Below are positions 1-5,570 of a stretch of 10,101 bases of DNA, in pieces. A program made the position numbers and the translations under genes. The notes below the pieces were generated by a model, which was not told the DNA's origin, made no database searches, and saw nothing but the letters and a program-made list of their open reading frames with translations. The DNA comes from Vicinamibacteria bacterium. Lineage in GTDB: Bacteria > Acidobacteriota > Vicinamibacteria > Vicinamibacterales > 2-12-FULL-66-21. The stretch covers positions 1 to 10,101 of the forward strand of contig JAICSD010000128.1 in assembly GCA_025937075.1 (NCBI GenBank), read 5' to 3'. Numbering within the stretch: the stretch's first letter is position 1; every line of letters starts with the position of its first letter.

Positions 1-1069
1 CTGCAAACGCGGCGGGGTCGTCGGCTAGCCGCAGATGCTCGCCGTGGTGTACGGGCAGTCCCTCGGCCCCGACCGTCGTCGAAACAACGGCCTTTCCCAT
101 TGCCATCGCTTCGAAAATCTTGAGGCGCGTGCCGCCGCCGACTCTGAGCGGCACGACGAAGACGGCAGCATCCGCGATGTACGGTCGCACGTCATCGACG
201 CGGCCCGTTACCGTGACGCCGCTCTCGGCGGAAAGGCGCGCGACAGCAGGTGTCGGCGTGCGGCCGACGATCGACAACGTGACCGAAGGTTCCTCGGCGC
301 GAATGAGAGGGAGGACGTCCCGGCAGAAGGACAGCATCGCGTCCTCATTCGGCAGCCAGTCCATGGATCCCGTGAAGACCAGCGATCTCGACGCGGTGCC
401 CGCGACACGCGGGCGGAAGAAGTCGGTATCGACGCCCGTCGGCACGACGTGGACGCCCCCCCGGATCGCGCCACCGTAAAGGCGGAGCAGCGTGTCGCGA
501 TCTGCATCGGATACTGCGAGCACTGCATCGAACCTGGCAAGGGCCCGCTCCTCGAACCGGAGCATCCGGCGATGCTGAACGGCGTAGAGCATGCGGCTGA
601 CGGGCTGTGTCTGGACCTCGGCGTGGCGGCGCCAAATCTCTGCCTCGACATTGTGCGTGAACACGACGGCAGGCGCCGGCAGCCGCCGCGGAAGATTCAC
701 CGCCGGCAAGATGAAATCCGATACGATGAGGTCGAACCGGCCGTCGCGCAGCAGAGTCTCCACACAATCTTTGAACACGCGCGACCGGTAGACACCGACC
801 GCGTAGGGCAGCGGATCGGCAAGACGCAGTGCCGCACCTGCGTAGAACCGGAACGATCCCTTCGGCGAGTCCGACCGCGGTATGACATGAACATCACGTG
901 CGACCTGGCGCATTCCTTCGATGTGCGCCGACGGCTCGCGGGGCGACGCAAACGCGACGTACGTGATGTCGTGGCGTTCGGCGAGATTCCGCAGGAGATG
1001 CCACGACCGGAGCTTGCCGCCTTTGTCGAGGGGCAGCAACAAGTCCGATTTGAGCCAGAGGATGCGCAT
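1..1069 (-). CDS. GT4-family glycosyltransferase, 3' end beyond the window
   Basis: Translating the minus strand from ATG at 1069 gives 356 uninterrupted codons, running off the left edge without a stop. The N-terminus (MRILWLKSDLLLPLDKGGK, then LRSWHLL) is the first beta-strand and glycine loop typical of GT4 (GT-B fold) enzymes. A middle block has FTHNVEAEIWRRH, followed by VFTGSMDWLPNEDA. Near the end, GGGTRLKIFEAMAMGKAVVS with Glu320 matches the nucleotide-sugar-binding region; the first Glu of the classical E-X7-E is replaced by Gly, as in many members of this subgroup. It probably transfers a sugar to a lipid-linked polysaccharide precursor at the cytoplasmic face of the inner membrane. 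The start is the first possible one after an in-frame stop, but no Shine-Dalgarno precedes it and a sigma-54-like promoter lies almost on top of it. The subgroup resembles sugar transferases of exosortase/EPS loci; donor and acceptor cannot be told. Confidence 0.9.
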   Translation of the reverse strand, partial: MRILWLKSDLLLPLDKGGKLRSWHLLRNLAERHDITYVAFASPREPSAHIEGMRQVARDVHVIPRSDSPKGSFRFYAGAALRLADPLPYAVGVYRSRVFKDCVETLLRDGRFDLIVSDFILPAVNLPRRLPAPAVVFTHNVEAEIWRRHAEVQTQPVSRMLYAVQHRRMLRFEERALARFDAVLAVSDADRDTLLRLYGGAIRGGVHVVPTGVDTDFFRPRVAGTASRSLVFTGSMDWLPNEDAMLSFCRDVLPLIRAEEPSVTLSIVGRTPTPAVARLSAESGVTVTGRVDDVRPYIADAAVFVVPLRVGGGTRLKIFEAMAMGKAVVSTTVGAEGLPVHHGEHLRLADDPAAFA

Positions 1070-1083
1070 GCGGGGAACGGATG

Positions 1084-1099
1084 AGCAAGTCAGGTGCCA
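1084..1099 (-). promoter_or_regulatory. Sigma-54-like (-24/-12) promoter for the GT4 gene at 1-1069
   Basis: Minus strand TGGCACCTGACTTGCT matches the TGGCACG-N4-TTGCW consensus at 11 of 12 positions (G to C after TGGCAC), with exact GG-N10-GC spacing. The predicted transcription start is near 1073, only about 4 nt before the ATG, so the transcript would be almost leaderless. The match is seen directly; use by RpoN is inferred. Confidence 0.6.
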
Positions 1100-1148
1100 C
1101 GCGCGCGGCCTCGTCCAGCGAATTGTCCGTGTTCCTGCCGTTCAGGTA

Positions 1149-1164
1149 TGGCATACGGATTGAA
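1149..1164 (+). promoter_or_regulatory. Weak sigma-54-like promoter for beta-helix gene 1
   Basis: TGGCATACGGATTGAA matches TGGCACG-N4-TTGCW at 9 of 12 positions, but the near-invariant C of the -12 GC is A. It is credited mainly for its context: it lies 35 nt before the ATG, diverges from the strong element at 1084-1099, and is preceded by GTTCAGG (1140-1146). The same heptamer directly precedes the better element at 3971. Predicted start near 1175. Confidence 0.3.
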
Positions 1165-1198
1165 GTTGTGACATGCGCTATCCGCACTCCATTTGATC

Positions 1199-2791
1199 AT
1201 GCATAAGGCCACTGGCTTACTTGTGGCGTCGATTGTCGCGGCCGCGGCGCTCGTGACCGCATTCGCGCCACAGGGAACCGTCATTGCTGTTCCGGCGGGC
1301 GCCAATCTGCAGGACGCGATCAACCGCGCGAATCCGGGCGACACGATCGCGCTCGAACCGGGGGCGACGTTCGTCGGCAACTTCGTCCTGCCCGCGAAGG
1401 ACGGGAACCAGTTCATTACCCTCCGCACGACGGGGGACGGCCTGCCGCCCGCGAACGAGCGCGTCGATCCCGGAGACGCCCCGGGGCTGGCGAAACTGAA
1501 GTCCGGGAACAGCTCGGCGGCGCTGCGGACGGCACCCGGCGCACATCACTGGCGGCTGCAGTTGCTGGAATTTCAGGCGAACTCGGGCGGCTTCGGCGAC
1601 ATCATGCTCCTCGGCGACGGCGGCCGGGACCAAAATGACCTCTCAGAAGTCCCGCACGATCTCGTCGTCGACCGTTGTTATGTACACGGGGATCCAACAA
1701 AGGGTCAGAAGCGCGGGATCGCGCTCAACAGCGCGTCCACGACGATCATCAACTCGTATATCTCGGACATCAAGACTATCGGTCAGGACACGCAGGCGAT
1801 TGGTGGCTGGAACGGTCCCGGACCTTACGTGATCGAGAACAATTATCTCGAAGCCGCCGGCGAGAACGTCATGTTCGGCGGGGCCGACGCGTCCATTCGC
1901 AACCTCGTGCCGTCCGATATCACCTTCCGCCGCAACTATGTCACGAAGCCCCCCGAGTGGCGCGACACCAGGTGGAGCGTGAAAAACCTGTTCGAGTTGA
2001 AGAACGCGCGGCGCGTTCTCGTCGAGGACAACCTGTTCGAGTACAACTGGCCGTCGGCGCAGCCGGGCTATGCGATCCTGTTCACGCCCCGCAACTCCGA
2101 GGGCACCATGCCGTGGGCGACCGTCGAAGACGTCACGTTCCGCTCGAACATCGTCCGCCACGTGCCCGCCGTGTTCAATATTCTCGGCGAAGACAATGGG
2201 CATCCGTCGGGCCCGGCGCGGCGGATCCGGATAGACAACAATCTGTTCTTCGACGTCAATCAGCGCAACTGGGGCGGGAACGGGGTGTTTCTCCAGATCG
2301 GGGAGGGGCCTGCGGACGTGAAGGTCACCCACAATACGATCCTCCACACCGGCAACGTCATCTCGGCCTATGGCGGCACGAAAGCCAATCCGCGGCCGAT
2401 CGTCGGGTTCACGTTCGAGGACAATATCGCTCGCCACAACACCTACGGCGTGTTCGGCAACGGCCGGTCTCCCGGAATGGATAGTTTGACGACGTTCTTT
2501 CCCGGCGCGGTGTTCACGCACAACGTTCTGGCCGGAGGAAACTCCTCGCGCTATCCCGGCGGAAACCTGTTCCCGAGCGTCGACGAATTCGAGCGACAGT
2601 TCGCAGACTTCAAGGATGGCGATTACCGGCTCGTGCCGACGAGCGGTTGGAAGGGAGCGGCATCGGATGGTTCCGATCTCGGTGCCGCGGTGAACGCATT
2701 GACGAACGTGCTCTTGGGGGGGCGCGGTCAGCGGCAGGAACGACCGGGACCTGCACGCGAGCGCGGCCGCGGCCGCGGAGGACCCGGGTAG
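1199..2791 (+). CDS. Secreted right-handed parallel beta-helix protein 1
   Basis: 530 residues from ATG 1199; an in-frame TTG at 1193 would add two residues, and no Shine-Dalgarno decides between them. Residues 1-23 are a signal peptide (HK, hydrophobic LLVASIVAAAALVTAFA, cleavage likely after AFA), so the protein is exported. The mature part opens with AVPAGANLQDAINRANPGDT, the usual first rung of pectate-lyase-like helices, and continues with many Asn-rich rungs (ENNYLEAAGEN, VEDNLFEYNW, IDNNLFFDV, THNTILHTGN). Distinctive blocks shared with the other two paralogues here are GAHHWRLQLLEF, GQKRGIALN, DTQAIGGWNGPGP and ENVMFGG. The fold is common in polysaccharide lyases, epimerases and hydrolases; I see no motif that proves a catalytic class, so substrate and reaction are unknown. 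The last 25 or so residues are an Arg/Gly/Pro-rich tail (RGQRQERPGPARERGRGRGG) not seen in paralogue 2; paralogue 3 is cut before this point. It diverges from the GT4 gene on its left and is tail to tail with the GT4 gene on its right. Confidence 0.9.
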   Translation: MHKATGLLVASIVAAAALVTAFAPQGTVIAVPAGANLQDAINRANPGDTIALEPGATFVGNFVLPAKDGNQFITLRTTGDGLPPANERVDPGDAPGLAKLKSGNSSAALRTAPGAHHWRLQLLEFQANSGGFGDIMLLGDGGRDQNDLSEVPHDLVVDRCYVHGDPTKGQKRGIALNSASTTIINSYISDIKTIGQDTQAIGGWNGPGPYVIENNYLEAAGENVMFGGADASIRNLVPSDITFRRNYVTKPPEWRDTRWSVKNLFELKNARRVLVEDNLFEYNWPSAQPGYAILFTPRNSEGTMPWATVEDVTFRSNIVRHVPAVFNILGEDNGHPSGPARRIRIDNNLFFDVNQRNWGGNGVFLQIGEGPADVKVTHNTILHTGNVISAYGGTKANPRPIVGFTFEDNIARHNTYGVFGNGRSPGMDSLTTFFPGAVFTHNVLAGGNSSRYPGGNLFPSVDEFERQFADFKDGDYRLVPTSGWKGAASDGSDLGAAVNALTNVLLGGRGQRQERPGPARERGRGRGGPG

Positions 2792-3919
2792 TTACACGCC
2801 AGATGGCTGCGTTCGCACCTGAATCCCGGGTGCGCGGCGGCTCAATTGCTCCAGCAGAACATCGGTGAAGCCTGCGATCATTCGCGGCAGGGAGAACTGC
2901 GCGGCGATCTTCTCGCGCGCAGCGGATCCAATCGCCGCCGCGAGCGCCGGGTTTCCGACAACGCGCGCCATCGCTGCTCCGAGCGCGTCAGGGTCATCGG
3001 GTGGCACGAGGATCCCTGTGACGCCGTCTTCGACGAGCTCCGGAATGCCGCCCACGCGGCACGCGATGACGGGTAGACCCGCGGCCATTGCTTCCATGAC
3101 GCTGTTCGGCAACGCTTCGGTTCGGGATGGAAGGACGAACAACGCGGCGGACGCGAGCAGGTCGGGCACATCGCGCCGTTCTCCGAGAAAGCTCACCTGC
3201 CCGATGACGCCTCGAGCGCGCCGATGCGCCTCGAGCGCCGCACGACAGGGACCATCGCCGACGAAATCGACGTGCAAGCTCCGGAGGTCCGGCCGCCGCG
3301 CCAGCGCATCGATCAGCACCTCATGGCCTTTTTCAGGGCGCAGATTGGCCACGGTGATGGCCCGCAATCCGCGGGATCGATCCAGCGGGGCGCGTGGCGG
3401 CAGTTCGACGCCGTTGGAAACGACGCGAATCGAGCGGGGATGAAGCGCTTCGCGCCGCAGGCGTGCCGCCGCCGCGCGGGAGTTCGCAACGATGCAATGC
3501 GCGAACGCATACGCTGCGCGCTGGAGCGCCAGCTTTGCCGTGCTCTTCTCGGTCACGATCTCGCGGCGCCCGCCGATTCGCACCGGCACGCCGGCCATCG
3601 CCGCGCCCGTCAACCCAAAGACGTTGGTGTAGAAGTCGGAGGTGATGACGGCGGCAATGCGGCGGCTGCGGCACCATGCGGCGTACACGCGCATCTGACG
3701 CCAGGTATTCGGACGAAGGAAGGCATGAATGGGGAAGTCGGCAATCTCGACCGCCCCGGCAGCCGCGGTTTCGAGCCACTGACCCCGCGCGTCGAAGCAC
3801 GCGGCGTGCACGCTGAACAGATTCGGATCCAGGCCCCGGATCAGATGAACCATCTGACGTTCCGTGCCGCCAGCACCAAAGCTCGAAAGCCAGACGGCGA
3901 TGGGAACACGAACGGACAT
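2792..3919 (-). CDS. GT4-family glycosyltransferase
   Basis: 375 residues with start ATG at 3919. The frame stays open to 4051, but the extra 44 residues (with MPPEPRDRGRG) do not look like GT4 sequence and a sigma-54-like element lies inside them, so the short start is chosen. MSVRVPIAVWLSSFGAGG then TERQMVHLIRGL is the N-terminal beta-strand and glycine loop. ANLRPEKGHEVLIDAL and FVGDGPCRAALE belong to the C-terminal GT-B domain. SRTEALPNSVMEAMAAGLPV contains a complete E-X7-E (Glu268 and Glu276), and GGIPELVEDGVTGILVPPDD follows. This is a full-length retaining glycosyltransferase of polysaccharide or glycolipid assembly, expected in the cytoplasm or peripherally on the inner membrane; donor sugar unknown. 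Its TAA stop abuts the TAG of beta-helix gene 1. No Shine-Dalgarno is visible. Confidence 0.93.
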   Translation of the reverse strand: MSVRVPIAVWLSSFGAGGTERQMVHLIRGLDPNLFSVHAACFDARGQWLETAAAGAVEIADFPIHAFLRPNTWRQMRVYAAWCRSRRIAAVITSDFYTNVFGLTGAAMAGVPVRIGGRREIVTEKSTAKLALQRAAYAFAHCIVANSRAAAARLRREALHPRSIRVVSNGVELPPRAPLDRSRGLRAITVANLRPEKGHEVLIDALARRPDLRSLHVDFVGDGPCRAALEAHRRARGVIGQVSFLGERRDVPDLLASAALFVLPSRTEALPNSVMEAMAAGLPVIACRVGGIPELVEDGVTGILVPPDDPDALGAAMARVVGNPALAAAIGSAAREKIAAQFSLPRMIAGFTDVLLEQLSRRAPGIQVRTQPSGV

Positions 3920-3931
3920 CGAGGCCAGCTG

Positions 3932-3947
3932 AGCAAGCGACGTACCG
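3932..3947 (-). promoter_or_regulatory. Sigma-54-like promoter for the GT4 gene at 2792-3919
   Basis: Minus strand CGGTACGTCGCTTGCT has exact GG-N10-GC spacing and 10 of 12 matches to TGGCACG-N4-TTGCW. The predicted start near 3921 lies 2 nt before ATG 3919, again giving a nearly leaderless message. It supports the 3919 start over longer alternatives. Confidence 0.45.
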
Positions 3948-3965
3948 CGACCACGATCTCGCGGT
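3944..3965. promoter_or_regulatory. Inverted repeat between divergent promoters (candidate operator)
   Basis: Perfect 7-bp arms ACCGCGA (3944-3950) and TCGCGGT (3959-3965) are separated by 8 nt. The dyad fills the gap between two divergent sigma-54-like promoters, and its left arm overlaps the -24 element of the minus-strand one. This geometry suits a regulator site, but no protein is identified and 7-bp dyads do arise by chance in GC-rich DNA. Confidence 0.35.
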
Positions 3966-3970
3966 TCAGG

Positions 3971-3986
3971 TGGCATGACAATCGCA
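3971..3986 (+). promoter_or_regulatory. Sigma-54-like promoter for the small ORF and GT2 gene
   Basis: TGGCATGACAATCGCA matches TGGCACG-N4-TTGCW at 10 of 12 positions with exact GG-N10-GC spacing. GTTCAGG stands directly before it, as upstream of beta-helix gene 1. The predicted start near 3997 is 9 nt before the ATG at 4006 and about 150 nt before the GT2 start. Confidence 0.5.
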
Positions 3987-4005
3987 CGCAGGAACGCCGG
4001 CCTTG

Positions 4006-4146
4006 ATGCGCCACGATATGCCGTCAGTGACGACACATTGCCTTCCAACACTGGTGGGCAAAAACTTTCTCGATCTCGGCTCGGGGGCGGATTGGTCAGC
4101 CTGGCCGCTGCCGCTCATGCTGTCCAAGAAGGAGCAGGGCGTCTGA
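4006..4146 (+). CDS. Possible 46-residue ORF translationally coupled to the GT2 gene
   Basis: The frame reads from ATG 4006 (alternative ATG 4018) to TGA 4144-4146. That TGA shares its last base with the GT2 ATG (TGATG overlap), a classic sign of translational coupling. The second half (VGKNFLDLGSGADW, then SAWPLPLMLSKKEQGV) has the high third-position GC of its neighbours; the first third is less convincing. AGGAA at 3990-3994 could serve as ribosome binding site, though it would lie upstream of the transcription start predicted from the 3971 promoter. I do not recognise a family. It could be a genuine small protein, or the surviving C-terminal end of a larger gene once upstream of GT2. Confidence 0.4.
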   Translation: MRHDMPSVTTHCLPTLVGKNFLDLGSGADWSAWPLPLMLSKKEQGV

Positions 4147-5126
4147 TGGAGAAGACGCGCGTCTCAGGGGCTCCTTCGGTCAGCGTCATCGTGCCGGCGT
4201 ACAACACTGCCTGCTACATCGGAAACACGATCGCGTCGATTCTCGCCCAGACGTCCACCGACTACGAGATCATCGTCATCAACGACGGCTCGCCAGACAC
4301 GCCGGCGACTGAGCAGGCGCTCGCACCGTATCGCGATCGAATCACGTATATCGCCTTCCCGGAGAATCGCGGCATCACCATCGCGCGGAACACGGGCATC
4401 CTGAAGGCGCGAGGCCGGTATGTCGCGTTCCTCGACAGCGACGATGAGTGGGAGCCCACGTACATTGCGGAGCAGCTGCCGATTCTCGATTCGAATCCGT
4501 CGCTGGATCTGGTGTATTCGAACGCGCTGATCGTGGGTGACCATCCGCACGCCGGCCAGACGTTCATGGACACCTGTCCCTCGGAAGGGGAGCCGACGTT
4601 TCGCAGCGTGCTCTGCCAGCAGTGCAACGTGATGGTCAGCGCGATGATCCGCCGGGACACATTGCTGCGCGTCGGAATGTTCGACGAGCACCTCGGGCGA
4701 GTCGAGGACTTCGATCTCTGGATGCGCATGCTGGCCGCCGGCGCGCGAATGACCTACATCCGAAGCGTCCTCGTGCGCCATCGGAAGCGCCGGGACAGTC
4801 TGTCCGCCAACGCCGTGCTGATGGCGGAGGCCGTCGTAGAGGTGCTGGACAAGCTCGGCTCCCTGGATCTTTCATCGGATGATCGCGCGGTACTCGTCGA
4901 TCGTCAGGCGTTCTTCCGTGCCCGGCTCGATCTTGCCAGGGCGAAGCACGCATTCTTCCGGCTGGAGACCAACGTCGCGCTCGAATGTCTCGAGCGGGCG
5001 AACGCCTACTTCAAGAGCAGGCGCCTCAGTATCATCTGCGCGGTGATACGAACGTCGCCAGGCATGCTCCTGCGCCTATACCGGCTGCGCGACCGTTTCC
5101 TCGTCGGCGCGGACACGTCGTTCTAA
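4146..5126 (+). CDS. GT2-family glycosyltransferase (GT-A fold)
   Basis: 326 residues. The frame is open back to ATG 3975, but ATG 4146 is chosen: AAGGAG lies at 4129-4134, 11 nt upstream, and GT2 homology begins at once (SVSVIVPAYNTACYIGNTIA, residues 11-30). VINDGSPD (44-51) is the nucleotide-binding strand; ENRGITIARNTGI (73-85) follows. FLDSDDEW carries the metal-binding DXD motif at Asp97-Ser98-Asp99. VEDFDLW holds the ED pair at Glu187-Asp188, the usual catalytic-base region. The C-terminal 130 residues are helical with no membrane segment apparent. This is an inverting glycosyltransferase acting on a lipid-linked or nascent polysaccharide, cytoplasmic or peripheral; the sugar is unknown. 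It lies downstream of a divergent promoter region shared with the GT4 gene, and a strong hairpin follows its stop directly. Confidence 0.95.
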   Translation: MEKTRVSGAPSVSVIVPAYNTACYIGNTIASILAQTSTDYEIIVINDGSPDTPATEQALAPYRDRITYIAFPENRGITIARNTGILKARGRYVAFLDSDDEWEPTYIAEQLPILDSNPSLDLVYSNALIVGDHPHAGQTFMDTCPSEGEPTFRSVLCQQCNVMVSAMIRRDTLLRVGMFDEHLGRVEDFDLWMRMLAAGARMTYIRSVLVRHRKRRDSLSANAVLMAEAVVEVLDKLGSLDLSSDDRAVLVDRQAFFRARLDLARAKHAFFRLETNVALECLERANAYFKSRRLSIICAVIRTSPGMLLRLYRLRDRFLVGADTSF

Positions 5127-5150
5127 TCCGGGGGGCTTCGCCCCGCCGGA
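5127..5150 (+). terminator. Strong hairpin just after the GT2 stop, without a T-run
   Basis: TCCGG (5127-5131) pairs with CCGGA (5146-5150), and GGGGC (5132-5136) with GCCCC (5140-5144). The loop is TTC and G5145 is a single bulge. The stem begins on the base after the TAA. Lack of a U-tract argues against a canonical intrinsic terminator; it may still stabilise the 3' end or be an intergenic repeat. Confidence 0.45.
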
Positions 5151-5248
5151 CCCCCCTGCACGCTCGCTCGCGGGGACCCCAGGCCCCGCTCCGCTCGCGT
5201 GACTCGCTGTCGCTCGTTCTGATCCGAGGCCTGGCCCCCTCGCCCCGC
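5151..5248. repeat. GC-rich intergenic repeat-like sequence
   Basis: No convincing gene. The stretch contains short reiterated CGCTCG/CTCGCT words. CCAGGCC at 5179-5185 can pair with GGCCTGG at 5228-5234 across a 42-nt loop. It ends in CCCCGCTACGG, similar to the CGCTACGGCG after the gene ending at 9128, which suggests one repeat family in gene gaps. Confidence 0.35.
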
Positions 5249-5350
5249 TACGGAACTCTGTTCGGATTCACGTCTCCGGCCGCCCCCGGCGTCGACATCG
5301 GAGCGGCGAACGCGCGCACTGACCAGAGTTGCGACGGCGGCGTGAGGTAA
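5249..5350 (+). pseudogene. Possible relic of a beta-helix gene 3' end
   Basis: The frame ending in TAA 5348-5350 reads YGTLFGFTSPAAPGVDIGAA and then NARTDQSCDGGVR. PGVDIGAANA resembles the end of the beta-helix region in the paralogues here: PGVDISAITDG in protein 2 and DGSDLGAAVNALT in protein 1. Nothing upstream in this frame continues the helix; the hairpin repeats intervene. It could be the stump of a deleted paralogue or a coincidental match of about 10 residues. Confidence 0.25.
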
Positions 5351-5419
5351 ACCGCCGCAGTTACAACGCGCTGCACGCGAACACCGGGTAGATCTTTCAA
5401 ACGGCTGAGTTCTCTTCCT

Positions 5420-5439
5420 GAGCACTGCGAGAGCACTGC
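5420..5439. repeat. Tandem direct repeat with one-helical-turn spacing
   Basis: GAGCACTGC occurs at 5420-5428 and 5431-5439, a period of 11 bp. It lies about 47-66 bp upstream of the -24 element of the strongest sigma-54-like promoter here. It could be an activator half-site pair; the evidence is only position and spacing. Confidence 0.25.
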
Positions 5440-5485
5440 CGCCGCGCGCAGGAAATTCACCGGGAGCGATGCGACGGCGCTGCCG

Positions 5486-5501
5486 TGGCACCACGCTTGC
5501 T
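5486..5501 (+). promoter_or_regulatory. Sigma-54-like promoter for modular beta-helix gene 2
   Basis: TGGCACCACGCTTGCT matches TGGCACG-N4-TTGCW at 11 of 12 positions, with exact GG-N10-GC spacing. The predicted start is near 5512, leaving a leader of about 59 nt that contains AGGAGG. Its position rules out the upstream ATG at 5469 as start if it is used. Confidence 0.65.
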
Positions 5502-5560
5502 CAACGGCAGGCGCCGGCGGAAACCGCGCCGACCCTTCAATCAAGCAAACGTTCCCGTCG

Positions 5561-5566
5561 AGGAGG
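5561..5566 (+). promoter_or_regulatory. Ribosome binding site that fixes a TTG start
   Basis: AGGAGG ends 4 nt before TTG 5571. No comparable site precedes the in-frame ATG at 5469, and translation from TTG gives a clean signal peptide at residue 1. Confidence 0.6.
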
Positions 5567-5570
5567 CTCG

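Noticed and set aside
35..1084. Long plus-strand open frame of 349 codons
   Set aside because: Antisense to a clear GT4 gene; its product is Arg/Asp/His-rich with no recognisable domain, typical of a shadow frame in high-GC DNA.
1643..2521. Minus-strand open frame of 292 codons
   Set aside because: Lies opposite the conserved helix rungs of beta-helix protein 1 and shows no domain.
2762..2777. Perfect 16-bp palindrome CGCGGCCGCGGCCGCG as a terminator
   Set aside because: It lies inside the coding frame, has no loop and no T-tract; more likely a by-product of Arg/Gly codons.
3920..4051. N-terminal extension of the second GT4 protein to 4051
   Set aside because: The 44 extra residues do not resemble the GT4 start and include a sigma-54-like element and a dyad.
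3975..4145. N-terminal extension of the GT2 protein from ATG 3975
   Set aside because: No GT2-like sequence, starts inside a promoter-like element, and ATG 4146 has AAGGAG upstream and begins right before the GT2 core.
5151..5248. CRISPR or tandem repeat array in the GC-rich gap
   Set aside because: The short CGCTCG-type words are irregular, with no constant repeat and spacer lengths.
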